The notes beneath the pieces are model-generated. The model was not told where the DNA came from and did not search any database. It saw only the letters and a list, made by a program, of their open reading frames with translations. The position numbers were made by a program, and so were the translations under genes. From a virus, in IMG/VR virus record IMGVR_UViG_3300033182_000800, positions 1-53,410 of that record: 53,410 nucleotides of DNA. One strand, written 5' to 3'. Below, in pieces: positions 20,526 to 30,476 of the stretch; the stretch's first letter is position 1, and every line of letters starts with the position of its first letter.

Positions 20526-22451
20526 TTAAACAGATTGAAACTCTACTCCGAGTGGTTCAAAGAGAACCTTCAACGGATCAGCCCCAGAGAGTTGTTTTAT
20601 AACAGGATCACCAACGAGTAAGAAACCTGCAGAAAATACATACGATGAATCGGGCGCATTTCCAGCACTAGTTAATCCAGATTTGAATCCATCATTACCA
20701 GTTGAAGTTTCCATACCAAGATACCATATTCCGGCATTGGGTAATCCAGTTGTCAAGACAGTTATTAATTCTGTGAGTGCATTTACCAACTTTGTAAACT
20801 TTGTCAACAAATCATCAATAGTGTCAATAAGTGTCTGTATGAATTCTGATGTACCTTCTGCAAAACCCTTGATACCATTTGCAAGTTCAATCAATCCATC
20901 AAAGAAATCTGCCCAGCCTGGGATAAAGTCTGCAGCTTTCACTGAAACAAAGTCTGGTGGTGTGGAGTTTGGTGCAATTGGATTAATTCCCTTAACATAA
21001 CCATACTTTGGAAGACGGACACCAGCAGGATTGTCAATCTCACTATTTTTTATTTCTTCTCCTACAGCTTTATAGGTGATATATTCTGTTCCATCACTAA
21101 AAGTTTTAGTTATTGGTTGTGCTTCAAAAACTGGTTCATCTGGTATAAATCTATTGGTTGGATCTGCTAAAGGAGTAAACTCAATTTGATATTCTTTATA
21201 TCTTCCATCTGCATTCGTGTTTGTGGTTACCTTTGACATACCTCCAATAGAATTAAGTGCTCCAATTTTGTAAGTGTATTCTGTCTTGTTTATAACAGGA
21301 GTATCAATCAATACTGGACTCTCTGCTATTTTACCTACTGCACCAGATGCTTCTCCTTGTATCAAATCATCTTTTCTAAACTCACCATAGCGCGTATCCA
21401 CTCTCACTGTAATTTTTCTGTTATCTGGTGTAAGTAATTTTTCAAATGCTTTCTTTAGATTATTAAGAGTATTTGTAGGATCAAGGTCTGGAAATAATTT
21501 CAATACGTTTGTCAGAGAATCAATAAATTGAGTTGGGTTTTGTGCAGCAATAATGAATGCAAGACCTGTTATTGTTTGTCCTGTGAGAGAAGTATCACCA
21601 AGATAGTTTGGTCTACCAGATTTAATTTGTCTAGTGATAAGTTTTCTGTCTGATACTGCAAGAGAAGTATTACCACTTGCATACAATGGAACCCTAAAAG
21701 TTGCATGTGCATCATATTCTGTAATTGGACTTCCTAATTTAGTAAATGGCACTGCAGATTCACCTTTATCACCAAATGTTTTTAAATCTGTTTCTATTAC
21801 TTCAAATTTTGGTATGTCACCCTCATCATCAAATGCTTCTGCCATTAATCTTATAGTCTTGTCTGCCGGCATTTGAGGTAAAAATGAAAAAGAATCTTGT
21901 GTACCTGTCCATGTTGCTGGATCATAACCACCTAAAACCATTCTATCAATAGTTCTGGGTGTAGGTGGAATAAAACCTTCATCATCCTTCATTCTACCTA
22001 ATCTATCTCTATAAGTGTTATCTAAATCTGCTAACTTTAAACTTCTACGATAACTATCATTTACTGTAAAAACTTGACCAAGAAACTCTGAATCGGGAGA
22101 GGCTACTTTACTTCTGTAAAAAATTGGATCTCCATTTTCATCTCTTCTCATTTCCAAACCAAAAGGTGAATTTAACTTTTGCCCATAGTTGTCATTAGTT
22201 GGATCTATAATTAAGAGAAAATATCCACTCTCCTTATAGTTGTTAAGAGAGGCAGTAAGGGCATCAGCCAGAGCTGCAGCTGCAACTGCTGCAGGATTCG
22301 CAATACCTGTCAGAAAAAGTTTTGCAACTTCAGCACCACCCTGAACTATCTGTAATACACTTTGGACTGTGGTGATAGCTGCCTCACCTTGTTCAGCAAG
22401 TTGTTTAAATGCTCCAGTATCAGCTAGACTGTTTCTCTGCCATTCTGCCAT
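20526..22451 (-). CDS. unassigned virion structural protein upstream of gp25
   Basis: A 641-residue protein. Residues ~1-70 are amphipathic and hydrophobic (AKLFLTGIANPAAVAAAALADAL). Residues ~75-330 read as mixed alpha/beta sequence (YFLLIIDPTNDNYGQKLNSPFG). A helical hydrophobic stretch lies around residues 510-570 (FFDGLIELANGIKGFAEG, LIDTIDDLLTKFTKLVNALTELITVLT). It lies between the PAAR tip and gp25 genes and overlaps a small coiled-coil ORF, so it is almost certainly a baseplate-associated protein. I do not recognise a T4 homologue. It has the length and position of structural proteins reported in marine T4-like phages. Confidence 0.85.
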   Translation of the reverse strand: MAEWQRNSLADTGAFKQLAEQGEAAITTVQSVLQIVQGGAEVAKLFLTGIANPAAVAAAALADALTASLNNYKESGYFLLIIDPTNDNYGQKLNSPFGLEMRRDENGDPIFYRSKVASPDSEFLGQVFTVNDSYRRSLKLADLDNTYRDRLGRMKDDEGFIPPTPRTIDRMVLGGYDPATWTGTQDSFSFLPQMPADKTIRLMAEAFDDEGDIPKFEVIETDLKTFGDKGESAVPFTKLGSPITEYDAHATFRVPLYASGNTSLAVSDRKLITRQIKSGRPNYLGDTSLTGQTITGLAFIIAAQNPTQFIDSLTNVLKLFPDLDPTNTLNNLKKAFEKLLTPDNRKITVRVDTRYGEFRKDDLIQGEASGAVGKIAESPVLIDTPVINKTEYTYKIGALNSIGGMSKVTTNTNADGRYKEYQIEFTPLADPTNRFIPDEPVFEAQPITKTFSDGTEYITYKAVGEEIKNSEIDNPAGVRLPKYGYVKGINPIAPNSTPPDFVSVKAADFIPGWADFFDGLIELANGIKGFAEGTSEFIQTLIDTIDDLLTKFTKLVNALTELITVLTTGLPNAGIWYLGMETSTGNDGFKSGLTSAGNAPDSSYVFSAGFLLVGDPVIKQLSGADPLKVLFEPLGVEFQSV

Positions 22452-22581
22452 TTTTTAGTTCTCTTTGTAATTCTTCTTTTTCTTTTTGCAGATTAGAAAT
22501 TATTTTCTCTGCTTCTTCTCTCATTCCTTTAAGTCTATCAACGAACTCATCTTTTATGAGATTGTCTTTCCACTCTGGCAT
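22420..22581 (-). CDS. 53-aa coiled-coil protein
   Basis: ATG at 22581 overlaps the PAAR gene stop (TAATG) and the frame ends with TGA inside the next gene, giving a 32-nt overlap. The product starts MPEWKDNLIKDEFVDRLKG and continues as an uninterrupted charged helix (REEAEKIISNLQKEKEELQREL) with heptad pattern. GGTGG lies a few nt upstream. Tight coupling on both sides and coding-like composition support it as a gene. Function is unknown; it may help assemble or dock the spike. Confidence 0.65.
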   Translation of the reverse strand: MPEWKDNLIKDEFVDRLKGMREEAEKIISNLQKEKEELQRELKNGRMAEKQSS

Positions 22582-22868
22582 TATCCACCCACCAATACAT
22601 TACCGACTGTTCCAAGAATCATTGCACCACAATCACCTTTATCCATCAGTCTTGCAACTCCTTTACCACCAGCCAAAACAGTTGTTGAACCAAACCCTAT
22701 TGTTCCTGCATGAGCAGAATTACCAAGGACATGGACGGCTATTGGATCACCCACAACATGCACTGGTTTACCAGATGCCAGAACATTAGTGGTGGTTGGT
22801 GTAATTGGACTTGGCGTAAATGCATGACCTAGTGATTGATCACCTGCAGCTGAAACTGGCATTCCCAT
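22581..22868 (-). CDS. 5.4: PAAR-repeat spike tip protein (gp5.4-like)
   Basis: A 95-residue protein with PAAR features: MGMPVSAAGDQSLGHAF, then a GKPVHVVGDPIAVH segment, then HAGTIGFGSTTVLAGGKGVARLMDKGDCG, ending GTVGNVLVGG. PAAR proteins form a metal-stabilised cone that caps the membrane-piercing spike; T4 gp5.4 (97 aa) does this on gp5. Conserved His residues (H14, H37, H45, H53) and C78 are candidate metal ligands. The gene lies downstream of the gp5 spike gene with one protein between, and its stop overlaps the next start. Confidence 0.9.
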   Translation of the reverse strand: MGMPVSAAGDQSLGHAFTPSPITPTTTNVLASGKPVHVVGDPIAVHVLGNSAHAGTIGFGSTTVLAGGKGVARLMDKGDCGAMILGTVGNVLVGG

Positions 22869-22876
22869 ATTATCTC

Positions 22877-25198
22877 CTATTGATTCGTAAAATTACCATT
22901 TGCATAACCAGTATTAAGATGTTGTTCATTCGTAACTGGTTCTCCGTCTATTACGAATGCAGTATCTGTATTTGCAACTTCCGTCTTGTTTGTTTGATCA
23001 ATATAATCTAATATGATTTCGTTTCTATCACTTGAAGGATTTGTATAAACATTGATACCAAATTGTCTATCAATCCAATCTTCATTTTCAACGAAAGTGT
23101 TAGTCCTTCTATGATCTCTTCTCTTTAAGGCTCTTATATTAAACCAACAAGTCTCATGAAATCTCTCTCTTGGTGTGAGGAAAGTTGTTATATTGCTATT
23201 CTCATCTACCATCGGTGATGCAAGAAGTTGATCTATATCATGTTGTCCAGAAGTATTTGCCTTTAAGAGTTCTTGTGTGTCATTTCTTTCAAGGGCCTTT
23301 GCTTTGGCATGCATATATCTTGGACACCAACTATCAATCTCTTTAACACCGCCATCTGGATTATTGTTTGGGTCAAAACCTCCAGGCATTCCGTCTGTGC
23401 CAGATGGTTGACTTGATGGTGCACCTTCTGTAAAAACACGCCCCGTAGTAGTATTTAACTTAAAACCTGCCTTACCAAACATAGAAGTTAAACTTGTTTT
23501 ACCAGTGAAGGTAATAACACTAACTTGACTTGAGGTTGTATTACCATGAAAACTATAAGATTTACTTGGATCTACTGTAGTCATACCTTTTAAAATAACT
23601 TGATTATTTCCGGCCATACCTCCAGCAACAACTTCAATATCATTACCTGCATTGAATGTGCTGGCAGTAAATCCACTCGCAAGAGTAGAAACCTGACCAG
23701 AATAAGTTCCAGAGCTTCCTGCAAGTCCTGTAGCAACACTTCTTGTGAATTGTGTGCCACTGTTTATAGTCACTGAACCAGTGAAATCACCAGCAGGTAT
23801 TGGATTAGAACCATGAGTACCACTTGCAAGTCCTGAACCAGAAACAGATGCAGTAATAGTTCCAGAAGAACCTAATCCATGTGGACCTGTGTATCTATAA
23901 TCAATATTATGAGAATCAGGCAATGGATTACCATTACCATCGGTTCCACCAGATATAAGATACACAACCTTTTGTATTGTATTAACTGTTCCTGTTTGAC
24001 TTCTTAATACACCTCCCTTTTTGTCAATACCATCATAAGTAACCACATTAACAGAAGAAGTGATAGCAGATGGACCACATTGTGCTGCAAATAGTTTTAC
24101 AGTAAATTGTGTGTCACTTGTAACTGTTGCAACATTCCATAATCCATTCATTGCATTATTACTTGAACCAGAAATATACACTCTATTATATTGATCTGTC
24201 AATCCATGTGCAGAACTCGTAGTAACTGTCATGGTTCTGTCTTGACCTGCTGCCCAACTTGCAGTGCCAGTATCAGTTTTTGAAATATTACCATCTTTAA
24301 TAATTGCTTCTGTATCTGGCACTATTTCAAATTCTATTGCTCCTGTGTGAACAGTATATACAGCTGCTGGAGAAGAGGCACTTGTAAAAGATAAAGTTCC
24401 ACCGACTGTGTAAAGTTCAGATATTCTTGTTTCTGGGCCATGATTCGTTACACCACCACCTACACTGGTGACTGATGTATCAACTGAAAATCTTGGAACT
24501 GCAGGACCATGTGTATCTCCAAAATATGCAGTCCAAGGATTTTCTGTTATTGAAGCAGGAGTTGTTGCTGGATCACCATTTGCATTAGTGGTGGTTCCTA
24601 CACCAACTGCTGCAGTTCCGAAGAGTCCATCAGAACTGGGTGCAACAACCATCGGACCCAACTCATAAGAATGTTCTACTTCCACATTTGCAACTGCACC
24701 ACAAAGTTGAACTCCACCATTATCATTACTTGCAGGAGTAGTATAGCTTGAAGGGTAAGGTGACCTTCCAGTTCCTGCAAAATCTGTGAATGTTACAGTT
24801 GTTGCAGGAGATACACCAGATGAAAAAGGTAACAATTCAAAAACACCTCCCTCTAAACTTATGTGTCCTCTATCAACAAATGTATATGATGTATATCCAG
24901 GCGTAGTAGTAGTGCCAGGCCCAGAAGGATTTGGAGAAGTTGTTTCTGGAACAATTGTTCTATCTACATCATTAAACCTTGCAAAATATGTCCCACCAAT
25001 ATCTCTTCCATTTGCATCTATTAGACCAGTAGGTGCCTTTCTTGATATAGTTACTAAATCATTTCGCAGTATGTGTGGATCTGAAATACTAACGTAGTTA
25101 TTTGTTACAACATCTGGATCGCCTGGTGATTCTCCAGGGCTAGTTGTTGTACTTCCTACTTCTAATGGTAAAGTCCATCTGATAATTGGATTTGCCAT
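22877..25198 (-). CDS. unassigned baseplate-associated structural protein
   Basis: A 773-residue protein placed between gp5 and the PAAR tip. The N-terminus (MANPIIRWTLPLEVG) is followed by ~600 residues of Gly/Thr/Ser-rich beta sequence with several Cys-free Ig-like stretches. The C-terminal ~130 residues change character: SWCPRYMHAKAKALERNDTQELLKANTSGQHDIDQLL, then FLTPRERFHETCWFNIRALKRRDHRRTNTFVENEDWIDRQFG. This C-terminal block looks like a compact alpha/beta docking domain. Context implies a tail or hub structural role. I recognise no T4 counterpart. Confidence 0.85.
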   Translation of the reverse strand: MANPIIRWTLPLEVGSTTTSPGESPGDPDVVTNNYVSISDPHILRNDLVTISRKAPTGLIDANGRDIGGTYFARFNDVDRTIVPETTSPNPSGPGTTTTPGYTSYTFVDRGHISLEGGVFELLPFSSGVSPATTVTFTDFAGTGRSPYPSSYTTPASNDNGGVQLCGAVANVEVEHSYELGPMVVAPSSDGLFGTAAVGVGTTTNANGDPATTPASITENPWTAYFGDTHGPAVPRFSVDTSVTSVGGGVTNHGPETRISELYTVGGTLSFTSASSPAAVYTVHTGAIEFEIVPDTEAIIKDGNISKTDTGTASWAAGQDRTMTVTTSSAHGLTDQYNRVYISGSSNNAMNGLWNVATVTSDTQFTVKLFAAQCGPSAITSSVNVVTYDGIDKKGGVLRSQTGTVNTIQKVVYLISGGTDGNGNPLPDSHNIDYRYTGPHGLGSSGTITASVSGSGLASGTHGSNPIPAGDFTGSVTINSGTQFTRSVATGLAGSSGTYSGQVSTLASGFTASTFNAGNDIEVVAGGMAGNNQVILKGMTTVDPSKSYSFHGNTTSSQVSVITFTGKTSLTSMFGKAGFKLNTTTGRVFTEGAPSSQPSGTDGMPGGFDPNNNPDGGVKEIDSWCPRYMHAKAKALERNDTQELLKANTSGQHDIDQLLASPMVDENSNITTFLTPRERFHETCWFNIRALKRRDHRRTNTFVENEDWIDRQFGINVYTNPSSDRNEIILDYIDQTNKTEVANTDTAFVIDGEPVTNEQHLNTGYANGNFTNQ

Positions 25199-25205
25199 TT
25201 CACTC

Positions 25206-26987
25206 CTAATTAATCATTACAAGAGAACCTTTGACAGTATTGATACCTGATGCTTCTACATTCGTCAATGCACCTGTCACTTTTGCTTGAATAGATCCAT
25301 TTACTGTGGTTGTCAATCCATCTAACGTGCAACCTGCTGGACCCAAACTTAATTTACTCAAACCAGATAGATATGAGAGTTCAATACCTGTTGCACCAAG
25401 TGTTAGTTTTGCAATAGATCCGCCAGGACCAACATTCAAAGATATATTACCAATAGAATCCATAGATATTGAACCAAGTAAACCACTCAATCCGCCGTTG
25501 AACGTGAAACACCCACCAGGGCCCGGAAGAGCAGTTTCAAATAAAACTTCTCCGATTGCAGATTTGAATGACCTTGCAGGTGCACCAAAGATTCCGGCCA
25601 AATTCATAGATGATTCTTGAATATTGTCTGTGGCAATAAGACTGATTCCACCACCCGCAGAAATTCCTGCAGATCCTCTTGCCCCCACGTTAAATGAACC
25701 AGCTCTCATAGCCATTTTTCCACCCACACTAATCGTAGAATTACCATCTACAGTATCAGTATTTTCTGCAGTTTTGAATTCTTTGATAAATGAACCACCC
25801 TTCAAACGTATCGGCCCAGAACCTGCATTCAAAGTGATACTTTTTGCATTTACTGCAAATTCTGATGTGTCAAAAGATGCAGATGATGCTGCTTCCATTT
25901 TAAAAACACCAGACTTGTGAAAATATCCACCAGTAGAGATTACATCAAGTTTTCCCTGAATACTTTGATATTTGTTACCGACCACTCTTTCATAGTCATT
26001 CTTTAATCTGAATGTATAATCTTCATTGACTACCTTTGTAATTCTTTGTCCAAGAGATCCTATCTCTTCAAAAGTACCTGAACGATGATAGCGATGTAGT
26101 CTCTCAAATCCTGGCGTATCATCAACCTCAATCAAGTGTCCACTTTCAGATTGGTACACATGATTGTATGGATACCTTGCTTTGTAAATCTGATCTGGTT
26201 TCGGTTCTATCCAAGTGTCATCAGGATTTTCTGCAACACTAAATCCTGCACCAAGTTCTGATCGCCATGCCATTTTCTGTGCAACGATACCATATTGTGA
26301 AAGAGGACCAGTTGTTGGAAAGTTACCATAGATGCCTCTGGCAGCTCTTGGAGTTGTTGGTTCATTTTCATAAAGTGGATCTGGATACCTACTATAAATT
26401 TGTTGTTCTTCTATGACCACTTTGTATTTTGTAGATTGGTCATCATTTAAAACACCAGAACCAGTTGGTAAAAGTTCAGTGCCAGTAAGATTAGATGCAG
26501 TATTTACTGAACTACCTTGTGCATAGTGACTGACTTTGACAGGTGCACGTGGTACTCTTATCCTGTCTGGATTGTCTATACGATTTAAATCTCTGTATCG
26601 TTTGTCAATAAATGGATGGTCTGGTGCAGAGGTTGCTACTCTTGGGTCTGCAAAACCTTTGTTCGCAAGTGGTGGTGGATCTGGGATACCTCCTAATGTG
26701 CCAAAGAAAACTGGTTCTTGTGCATCTTCTCCATCTCTGAAAAATCCAACAACAAATGTACCCTCCACTGGTCCAGTAGGACTTAAACCTACACCTGTTT
26801 GAGCTGCAGAAGTAATGGGTTGAATTGGATATGCCCAAGGAAGAGATTCGGTAGGCATATCTTCTTTGTCATCTGTATGCCATCCGATTATTCTAACTCT
26901 ACATCTACCAAGATACAATGGATCATGTCTATCTTCAACTACACCTTGCCACCAGATAAACCCATCCTTACCCATATAATTAACCAT
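25206..26987 (-). CDS. 5: central spike protein gp5 lacking the lysozyme domain
   Basis: A 593-residue homologue of the T4 baseplate spike. Residues ~8-105 are the gp5 OB-fold: GFIWWQGVVEDRHDPLYLGRCRVRIIGWH, then LPWAYPIQPITSAAQTGVG and GPVEGTFVVGFF, almost colinear with T4. T4 gp5 then has a lysozyme domain; here the region (residues ~105-390) has no lysozyme motif. A region like FEEIGSLGQRITKVVNEDYT leads into a C-terminal repeat-rich beta-helix (ITLNAGSGPIRLKGGSF, ISVGGKMAMRAGS). CAGGAG precedes the ATG, which overlaps the upstream hub gene end. It forms the membrane-puncturing needle under the PAAR tip. Confidence 0.95.
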   Translation of the reverse strand: MVNYMGKDGFIWWQGVVEDRHDPLYLGRCRVRIIGWHTDDKEDMPTESLPWAYPIQPITSAAQTGVGLSPTGPVEGTFVVGFFRDGEDAQEPVFFGTLGGIPDPPPLANKGFADPRVATSAPDHPFIDKRYRDLNRIDNPDRIRVPRAPVKVSHYAQGSSVNTASNLTGTELLPTGSGVLNDDQSTKYKVVIEEQQIYSRYPDPLYENEPTTPRAARGIYGNFPTTGPLSQYGIVAQKMAWRSELGAGFSVAENPDDTWIEPKPDQIYKARYPYNHVYQSESGHLIEVDDTPGFERLHRYHRSGTFEEIGSLGQRITKVVNEDYTFRLKNDYERVVGNKYQSIQGKLDVISTGGYFHKSGVFKMEAASSASFDTSEFAVNAKSITLNAGSGPIRLKGGSFIKEFKTAENTDTVDGNSTISVGGKMAMRAGSFNVGARGSAGISAGGGISLIATDNIQESSMNLAGIFGAPARSFKSAIGEVLFETALPGPGGCFTFNGGLSGLLGSISMDSIGNISLNVGPGGSIAKLTLGATGIELSYLSGLSKLSLGPAGCTLDGLTTTVNGSIQAKVTGALTNVEASGINTVKGSLVMIN

Positions 26988-28878
26988 TCACTACTCCTGT
27001 TCCATCTGGGGTTTGTACTCTTGGATTGACTAAACCAAAACCAGGCGAGATTTGTGATCTATATCCATCTTTGACTGCTTCAATTCTCATTGTATATTCA
27101 TCCTTGGTAAACTTATGTCTCAATGCAGTAATCAAATATTTTCCACTATAATACTTATGAGGTTCAACTGTACCAGTATCACCAGCATCTGGATTTTCTG
27201 ATGGATAATTAAACCATATCAAATCACCAACCTCTCTTGCAGAGTCACCAGGCACAGAGAAATGAATTTTGAGTGTTTCATTCTGTAATGCTTGAGATGT
27301 TCTTTGTGCCAACCATTGTTCAACCTTCTTATCATATTCTTCTGATGTTCTTTCACTTTCTTGGCCTGTGACATCTTTTGCAGGTATATCCACACCAAAT
27401 TTTTGTTCTCCATCTTTATCAATATATGTTGATGCACGAATACCAGTTGCAAATTTTAACATAACATCTTTATTGGTTGGGTATAAACTGATATATGATT
27501 CTGGATTACCTATCATGTCTGCATTATTTGAACAAAGTTTGCCAGGATCTGAATGAAAAAAATCATCCACCTTGGTTTCAATTTCAGCAGATTCTTGTTT
27601 ATCTACTTCAGGATTTTGTGTAGTAGTTCTTATCGGACTCAAGTTTCTATAATCAAATGCTTCAACTTCTTCTTGTGCTTTGATATAATTGAAGTCATAC
27701 TTTTCCACTTTCATGCGTATCAAATCATGTGTAATGACTCTATTTGCATACATACCCATACCAAGATTTCTCATAGTATCAAATGATGAAATTAAATCAA
27801 ACTCTGTGACTGCAAATTTCTTCCTATATGCACTTATTCCATCTACATTACCAGGCTGGTAATTATAAACTGCCTTATATACTTGTTGTCCTAATCCTTC
27901 AAACACACTATTGTATGTTTCATTAAAGTCAGGAATGTATGCTATCTTTGCTCTTTTTGCATCTGCTTGATTGGGATTATCTTTGTAATGTTTAAATTTT
28001 GAATCATCTGGCTCTCTTTTTGTATATCCTTGGAACCCACCTTGATAAAGAGTTTCTATTGACACAAATCTAAATCCTTTGAGAGTTTGATAGAATACAA
28101 AATTTGCACCCTTTGAGTTTTGATTTGCAGAGATTGCTCTTTTTGCAAGAAAATTTAAAGCCTTGAAAGGATTCCAGTTTGGAATACATGCAGAATAAAC
28201 ACCGCTGGTTGGTTCAACAAGAAAATCAATATTTGTTTTGAGTTGAGTTTTTGGTCTTTTTTTATTACCAATAAAACAATCCACATATATTTCACGTGCC
28301 ATATCTGCAACTGTATATGGCTTGTAGTCTGGTGAACTATCTGGATTTGAAGTATCTTTATTAACATTTTTCTTTAAAGGATACGTTTTTTGTACCTTGA
28401 TTTGCATATTCGTAAACATAATGTCTGAAACGAAATGAAACTTCAGTTGTCTAAAATTGTCATTTATTTTTTGTGGCGGATCAATCTTGTAGATTCTAAA
28501 ATAATGAATGATTGTATTTTCTTCTTCTTGTGGAGTTGGTGGTATATTACTGTCACTTGTGCCAATTGGTGCAGGGGTTACACCTGCAGTAGATGCTTTG
28601 ACTTCCAAGACCTCTTCGCCTAAAAGTGGTACTCTTTCAACAAGACCTATACCTTCTTGTATTGTTAAATCACCATGTACTACTGTTGCAGTAATATCTT
28701 CATAGAAGTTTAGTTCTGTCCATGATGCACCTTCTCCTTCACCAAGTTCAATGTACGAACCTCGCTCTCTTTGAGGCGTAAAAATCCTAAGTCTATCAAT
28801 CTTAAAATCTCCAATAAACGTAGTACCTCTAGTTGAACTATGAGCAGATTTTGTTTGTGCCTCAGATAGATTAGCCAT
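26980..28878 (-). CDS. baseplate hub protein (gp27-like candidate)
   Basis: A 632-residue protein between gp53 and gp5. It starts MANLSEAQTKSAHSSTRGTTFIGDFKIDRLRIFTPQ, and a segment HYFRIYKIDPPQKINDNFRQLKFHFVSD fits the barrel-type hub fold shared by gp27 and gpD-like proteins. Further blocks are FYQTLKGFRFVSIETLYQGG and LKIHFSVPGDSAREVGDLIWFNYPS, the latter typical of the second hub barrel. In T4 gp27 (391 aa) trimerises under gp5, and here this gene precedes and overlaps gp5. The identification is by position and motif feel. It is longer than T4 gp27. Confidence 0.8.
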   Translation of the reverse strand: MANLSEAQTKSAHSSTRGTTFIGDFKIDRLRIFTPQRERGSYIELGEGEGASWTELNFYEDITATVVHGDLTIQEGIGLVERVPLLGEEVLEVKASTAGVTPAPIGTSDSNIPPTPQEEENTIIHYFRIYKIDPPQKINDNFRQLKFHFVSDIMFTNMQIKVQKTYPLKKNVNKDTSNPDSSPDYKPYTVADMAREIYVDCFIGNKKRPKTQLKTNIDFLVEPTSGVYSACIPNWNPFKALNFLAKRAISANQNSKGANFVFYQTLKGFRFVSIETLYQGGFQGYTKREPDDSKFKHYKDNPNQADAKRAKIAYIPDFNETYNSVFEGLGQQVYKAVYNYQPGNVDGISAYRKKFAVTEFDLISSFDTMRNLGMGMYANRVITHDLIRMKVEKYDFNYIKAQEEVEAFDYRNLSPIRTTTQNPEVDKQESAEIETKVDDFFHSDPGKLCSNNADMIGNPESYISLYPTNKDVMLKFATGIRASTYIDKDGEQKFGVDIPAKDVTGQESERTSEEYDKKVEQWLAQRTSQALQNETLKIHFSVPGDSAREVGDLIWFNYPSENPDAGDTGTVEPHKYYSGKYLITALRHKFTKDEYTMRIEAVKDGYRSQISPGFGLVNPRVQTPDGTGVVNG

Positions 28879-29462
28879 TATCTAAATAATCCTCTTGCTT
28901 CATCAAGAACACCAGAAATATATGCAGGTTGAACTAAATTTATGGACCGATACCCTTCATTACGATCTTGTTCATATTCAAACATATATTTGATTCTTCT
29001 ATTATCTTCACCGACTGAAAGATAAGTATCATAATCCACTTCAACAGTTCTCTCTACTACTGGATCAGAAGTGCCTGTTACCTCAACTCTATGTTGCCAG
29101 ATATATTCATAATGATGAACAGTTCTTTTTGCAGCTCCTATTGAACCATATTTTTCTATTATATACTTCTCAAAAGTTTTCGTATCAAGTGGCCACTCCC
29201 AATATGGATCAAAAATTTGATTGACTAAAAATATTGACCATGTAAATTTTACATCTCCATACACCTCATAAGACAAAATATCTGGTCTTGTGATAAAATC
29301 TGGTATCACATAAGGATAGTAAATTGATATGTCATCAACAACGGCATCTCTTATCTTCTGCCTAATTAAAAGATTTACTGCAGTAGAAAATTCAGGATTA
29401 GTAGAATTTGTACCATTAATATCATATTGTATTCTTGGAAAATTTGAAAAATATTCTGACAT
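28878..29462 (-). CDS. 53: baseplate wedge protein gp53
   Basis: A 194-residue protein matching T4 gp53 in length (196 aa) and plan: MSEYFSNFPRIQYDINGTN, then VVDDISIYYPYVIPDFITRPDILSYEVYGDVKFTWSIFLVNQIFDPYWEWPLDTKTFEKYI. It joins gp6, gp7 and gp25 in the wedge. Its stop shares bases with the next ATG and its own ATG overlaps the gp48 stop, so gp48-gp53-hub-gp5 form one coupled string. Confidence 0.95.
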   Translation of the reverse strand: MSEYFSNFPRIQYDINGTNSTNPEFSTAVNLLIRQKIRDAVVDDISIYYPYVIPDFITRPDILSYEVYGDVKFTWSIFLVNQIFDPYWEWPLDTKTFEKYIIEKYGSIGAAKRTVHHYEYIWQHRVEVTGTSDPVVERTVEVDYDTYLSVGEDNRRIKYMFEYEQDRNEGYRSINLVQPAYISGVLDEARGLFR

Positions 29463-30439
29463 TAATACCCCTCTCTGATTTTCTCTTTAGTCATCAAGAC
29501 TGTCTCTTTGAATTGTAGTGTGAGGGTTGTAGTCGCTGGTGCAGTAATACCATCAACAATGAAAACAGGACCACCACTCGTTGAATAGTCTACAGAAAGA
29601 GATTCAAGGAAACAATGATCTATCTTAAACAAGGGTTTAACTCTGGCAGTCATTGGTTTACCAGTTGTGCCAGGATCATCTACATTCTTAACTCTTGCAG
29701 TAATTTTAAATTCCTCTGGATATGATAGTGTAATTGATGAATTAATATTTGCCGTTGATGGATCAGTAGAAAGAATGCCTGGATGCATGTAATACTTAAA
29801 ATAATGAACTATTTTTGCAATTGTCTCTGCCTCAGTCTGACTTTCAGGAGACATGACAAAAGAATAGTTGAAGACTCTAAACCCACCAGGCCCCTGATAA
29901 ATGACTGCTTTATGTGGGTTGATAATTCTACCTGCCTTTTTAAGGATAGCATCTCTTGCAGCTCCTGCAGGTCCAGACATACTTCTAATACCCTCATTGA
30001 CTGCACCCTGAGCAAGTGCACCAGATATGTCTATACCTCCAAAAACACCTTTTGCAGCATCAAATGCACTACCTAATGCTGCCGTTGCGGCATCAACTGC
30101 TCCACCCGTTGCACTTGTTATTGATCTACTGACACTATCAACTGCTGCACGTGCACTTTCTGGTGAAGTTCCCGCCAAACCTACCCCGACAGCTCCTAAA
30201 TCTGTGTCTCCGAAGGTTTGACTGTAACTTGTTTTTAAAGCATCAGGTGGTAAATATAAAATAACCGAACCAAGTGATGATGATGCCCTTTGATTTGCAC
30301 TTGATAAATTTCTTTTTCTTGCAGAAAATTCTATACTATGTGGATACTCATTACTGCCTACACCTATAGGATAACTTAAAATTCCACCTCTTGAATAAGA
30401 ACCTCTACTGCCTGGATGTGGTACACTTCCATAAGCCAT
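29462..30439 (-). CDS. 48: baseplate tail-tube cap gp48
   Basis: A 325-residue homologue of T4 gp48 (364 aa), which with gp54 caps the hub and starts tube polymerisation. The N-terminal third (SIEFSARKRNLSSANQ, SVILYLPPDALKTSYSQTFGDTDLGA) and the C-terminal half (HKAVIYQGPGGFRVFNYSFVMSPESQTEAETIAKIVHYFKYYMHPG) match the family. An Ala/Gly-rich linker (residues ~95-165) separates them. CTAGGAGAAAAA precedes the ATG. It is the first gene of the long minus-strand structural block; the promoter is at 30469-30476. Confidence 0.92.
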   Translation of the reverse strand: MAYGSVPHPGSRGSYSRGGILSYPIGVGSNEYPHSIEFSARKRNLSSANQRASSSLGSVILYLPPDALKTSYSQTFGDTDLGAVGVGLAGTSPESARAAVDSVSRSITSATGGAVDAATAALGSAFDAAKGVFGGIDISGALAQGAVNEGIRSMSGPAGAARDAILKKAGRIINPHKAVIYQGPGGFRVFNYSFVMSPESQTEAETIAKIVHYFKYYMHPGILSTDPSTANINSSITLSYPEEFKITARVKNVDDPGTTGKPMTARVKPLFKIDHCFLESLSVDYSTSGGPVFIVDGITAPATTTLTLQFKETVLMTKEKIREGY

Positions 30440-30468
30440 TTTTTCTCCTAGTTATAATGGTACATAGA

Positions 30469-30476
30469 TATTTATA
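30469..30476 (-). promoter_or_regulatory. T4 late-type promoter for the gp48 block
   Basis: The minus strand reads TATAAATA here, the exact T4 late -10 element recognised by gp55 with coactivator gp33. It lies 30 nt before the gp48 ATG and in the divergent gap between gp48 and gp4. A gp33 homologue is encoded in this window. Confidence 0.75.

Noticed and set aside
3441-26802. Many long plus-strand ORFs (for example 3750-4094, 5922-6356, 8066 region, 16447-16800, 24786-25097)
   Set aside because: They lie opposite Thr/Asn/Ser-rich structural genes whose codon bias leaves the antisense frames open; none has a ribosome site, recognisable motif or operon context.
25206-26987. gp5 lysozyme activity
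   Set aside because: The region after the OB-fold lacks any T4 lysozyme motif.
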